Positions 3,458-5,133 of a DNA stretch of 5,133 nt are shown here, piece after piece. A model generated the notes under the pieces. It had not been told where the DNA came from, did not search any database, and worked only from the letters and a program-made list of their open reading frames with translations. Each line of letters opens with the position of its first letter. Positions within the stretch are counted from its first letter, which is position 1. Source of the DNA: Desulfuromonadales bacterium C00003107 (GTDB lineage Bacteria > Desulfobacterota > Desulfuromonadia > Desulfuromonadales > Syntrophotaleaceae); contig MAXT01000258.1 in assembly GCA_001751225.1 (NCBI GenBank), positions 1-5,133 of the forward strand. The letters run 5' to 3'. The position numbers were made by a program, and so were the translations under genes.

Positions 3458-5133
3458 ATGGCTTATTCGATCGCGAATAACCAGCTTCTAAGGAAACACT
3501 TCGCTGAAATTAAGCGAATTATTGATATCCCTAATCTGATTGATATTCAGAAGAATTCTTATAAACGTTTCCTGCAAGCGGATATCTCTCCTTCTGCAAG
3601 ACAAAATAACGGGTTGGAAGCCGTGTTTCAATCGGTTTTTCCCATCCGGGATTTCAGCGAAACCTGTTCACTGGAATACGTCGCTTATTCCCTAGGCACT
3701 CCCAAGTACGATGTGGATGAGTGTCATCAGCGCGGGATGACCTTTGCCGCTCCGGTTAAGGTCAAGGTACGCCTGGTTTCCTGGGACACCGATAAGGAAT
3801 CGGGTGTTCAGTCGATTCGCGATATCAAAGAGCAGGAGGTCTACTTCGGTGAGATACCGCTGATGACCGAGAACGGTACCTTTATCATTAATGGTACCGA
3901 GCGGGTTATCGTCAGCCAGCTGCATCGTTCTCCCGGGGTCTTTTTCGACCACGATAAAGGCAAGACCCATTCGAGCGGCAAGATTCTGTACAATGCTCGT
4001 GTCATTCCCTATCGGGGGTCCTGGCTCGATTTCGACTTTGATCACAAGGATTTTCTTTACGTTCGTATCGACCGGCGGCGCAAACTGCCCGCTACGGTGC
4101 TGCTCAAAGCCCTTGATTATACTGCTGAGGAGCTGCTTAATTATTTTTACGACGTAGAGACCATTGTCTTTGCCGAGGATGGCTACAAAAAACGCGTCAA
4201 TCTCACGTTGCTTTCCGGTCAACGGGCCAGCAGCGATATCGTCGCGGAAAACGGTGAGGTGCTGGTCAAGGCTAATCGCAAGTTCACCAAGGCGGCCATT
4301 CGCAAGCTTGCCGAACACAAGATCGAGCTGATCCAAGTTCTCGAAGAAGAAGTTGCCGGGAAGATTTCTGCGGTCGATATCGTTGATACCGCCACCGGTG
4401 AAATTCTTGTTGAGTGTAACGAAGAAATCAGCGCCGACAAGTTGGCTGAACTGCGTAGCCGCGGCATTGATGAATTTAATGTGTTGTACATCGACAACAT
4501 CTATGTCGGGCCATATCTGCGTGAAACACTGCTGATCGACAAGGTGGCCACTTCGGATGATGCTCGTATTGAGATATACCGTCGCTTGCGGCCCGGTGAT
4601 CCGCCGACCATCAAGAGTGCCACGGCGCTCTTCGAAGGGCTGTTTTTCGTTCCTGAGCGTTATGACCTCTCTGCCGTGGGTCGGATCAAACTGAATTATA
4701 AGCTCGGACTCGATGTCGCTGCGGATCATACGACGCTGACCAAGGATGATATCCTTGAGGTGGTACGATATCTCATCGGCCTACGGAACGGCAAAGGCAC
4801 TATCGATGACATCGACCATCTTGGTAATCGTCGGGTACGTGCTGTAGGCGAACTGCTGGAAAATCAGTACCGCGTTGGTCTGGTACGTATGGAACGGGCG
4901 ATTAAGGAGCGCATGAGCCTGCAGGAAATCGACAGCCTCATGCCTCACGATCTGATCAATTCCAAGCCAGTGTCGGCGGTGGTCAAAGAATTCTTTGGCT
5001 CATCCCAGCTGTCTCAGTTCATGGATCAGACCAATCCGCTATCGGAAATTACCCATAAGCGGCGCTTGTCCGCTCTGGGACCTGGGGGTCTGACTCGCGA
5101 GAGGGCCGGCTTTGAGGTCCGAGACGTCCATCC
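3458..5133 (+). CDS. rpoB: DNA-directed RNA polymerase beta subunit, N-terminal 558 codons (truncated by window end)
   Basis: RpoB is half of the RNA polymerase active-centre cleft. The frame from ATG 3458 stays open to 5133, where the last codon is cut after CC. AAAGGAG (3446-3452) lies 5 nt before the ATG. The product begins [20 protein letters not shown]. Recognisable blocks are [20 protein letters not shown] (142-161), where the family's rifampicin-contact Val and Gln occur as Val152 and Gln154, and [14 protein letters not shown] (206-219). The beta-lobe insertion found in proteobacterial enzymes (SI1) follows at roughly 232-352. Further on come [30 protein letters not shown] and the rifampicin cluster at 514-540. 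About 800 more residues should follow, then rpoC. The first ~150 bases are AT-rich (about 37-38% GC over 3481-3600, against about 53% at 4501-4560). Many such genes show this near their start, and it is not evidence of transfer. Confidence 0.98.
   Translation, partial: MAYSIANNQLLRKHFAEIKRIIDIPNLIDIQKNSYKRFLQADISPSARQNNGLEAVFQSVFPIRDFSETCSLEYVAYSLGTPKYDVDECHQRGMTFAAPVKVKVRLVSWDTDKESGVQSIRDIKEQEVYFGEIPLMTENGTFIINGTERVIVSQLHRSPGVFFDHDKGKTHSSGKILYNARVIPYRGSWLDFDFDHKDFLYVRIDRRRKLPATVLLKALDYTAEELLNYFYDVETIVFAEDGYKKRVNLTLLSGQRASSDIVAENGEVLVKANRKFTKAAIRKLAEHKIELIQVLEEEVAGKISAVDIVDTATGEILVECNEEISADKLAELRSRGIDEFNVLYIDNIYVGPYLRETLLIDKVATSDDARIEIYRRLRPGDPPTIKSATALFEGLFFVPERYDLSAVGRIKLNYKLGLDVAADHTTLTKDDILEVVRYLIGLRNGKGTIDDIDHLGNRRVRAVGELLENQYRVGLVRMERAIKERMSLQEIDSLMPHDLINSKPVSAVVKEFFGSSQLSQFMDQTNPLSEITHKRRLSALGPGGLTRERAGFEVRDVH
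4997..5077 (+). other. rpoB: rifampicin-resistance determining region of rpoB
   Basis: This stretch encodes RpoB residues 514-540, matching E. coli 507-533 with an offset of 7. The drug-contact residues are the wild-type ones: Gln520 (E. coli 513), Asp523 (516), His533 (526), Arg536 (529), Ser538 (531) and Leu540 (533). Two conservative differences from E. coli are Thr525 for Asn518 and Leu537 for Ile530. The visible sequence therefore predicts a rifampicin-sensitive enzyme. Cluster II lies beyond the window. Confidence 0.9.

Noticed and set aside
3458..3600. AT-rich start of rpoB as a sign of recombination or transfer
   Set aside because: The encoded N-terminus is a normal RpoB sequence. 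Reduced GC near a start codon is common and favours open mRNA.
3692..4729. Long open frame of 345 codons on the minus strand opposite rpoB
   Set aside because: It lies wholly antisense to a strongly conserved rpoB frame. It has no clear ribosome site or recognised motif. Long antisense frames are common opposite codon-biased genes.

Overview
This window is a highly conserved bacterial housekeeping region. It holds the 3' end of rpmG, then tRNA-Trp(CCA), secE, nusG, rplK, rplA, rplJ, rplL and the first ~560 codons of rpoB, all on the + strand. I see no mobile element, CRISPR array, toxin or accessory gene. Gene identities rest on family motifs visible in the translations. The organism is inferred, not shown. 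The gene order with tRNA-Trp between rpmG and secE, a one-helix SecE of 60 residues, a CxxC-bearing L33, a proteobacterial-type RpoB with the beta-lobe insertion (SI1) and moderate GC all fit a delta-type proteobacterium such as Desulfuromonadia (Geobacter, Pelobacter or Desulfuromonas relatives).

Layout. Positions 1-66 are the L33 tail. A hairpin with a T-run (87-109) ends only 6 nt before tRNA-Trp (116-192, CCA encoded). secE (230-412, GTG start) and nusG (437-970) form the Sec/transcription-elongation pair. rplK (1007-1429) and rplA (1456-2157) encode the L1-stalk and L11 proteins of the large subunit. A 234-nt non-coding leader (2158-2391) follows. It holds a GC-rich hairpin, a recognisable L10 leader (the autoregulatory L10/L12-binding RNA) and further hairpins ending at a very strong Shine-Dalgarno sequence. 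rplJ (2392-2910, GTG start) and rplL (2988-3365) encode the L10 and L7/L12 stalk proteins. A 92-nt spacer with a 9-bp hairpin separates them from rpoB (3458 onward), which runs off the window just after the rifampicin-resistance determining region.

The genes work together in making the translation and transcription machinery. L11, L1, L10 and L12 form the mobile stalks and GTPase-associated centre of the 50S subunit, NusG couples RNA polymerase to the ribosome, SecE is the small subunit of the protein-export channel, and RpoB is the catalytic beta subunit of RNA polymerase.

The most interesting material is RNA structure rather than new genes. In the rplJ leader, a possible 10-bp long-range helix would compete with the base of the L10-binding element, and a pyrimidine tract could mask the rplJ Shine-Dalgarno. 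There is also an intrinsic-terminator-like hairpin immediately before the tRNA, and a hairpin lacking a T-tract between rplL and rpoB. No undescribed system is evident.
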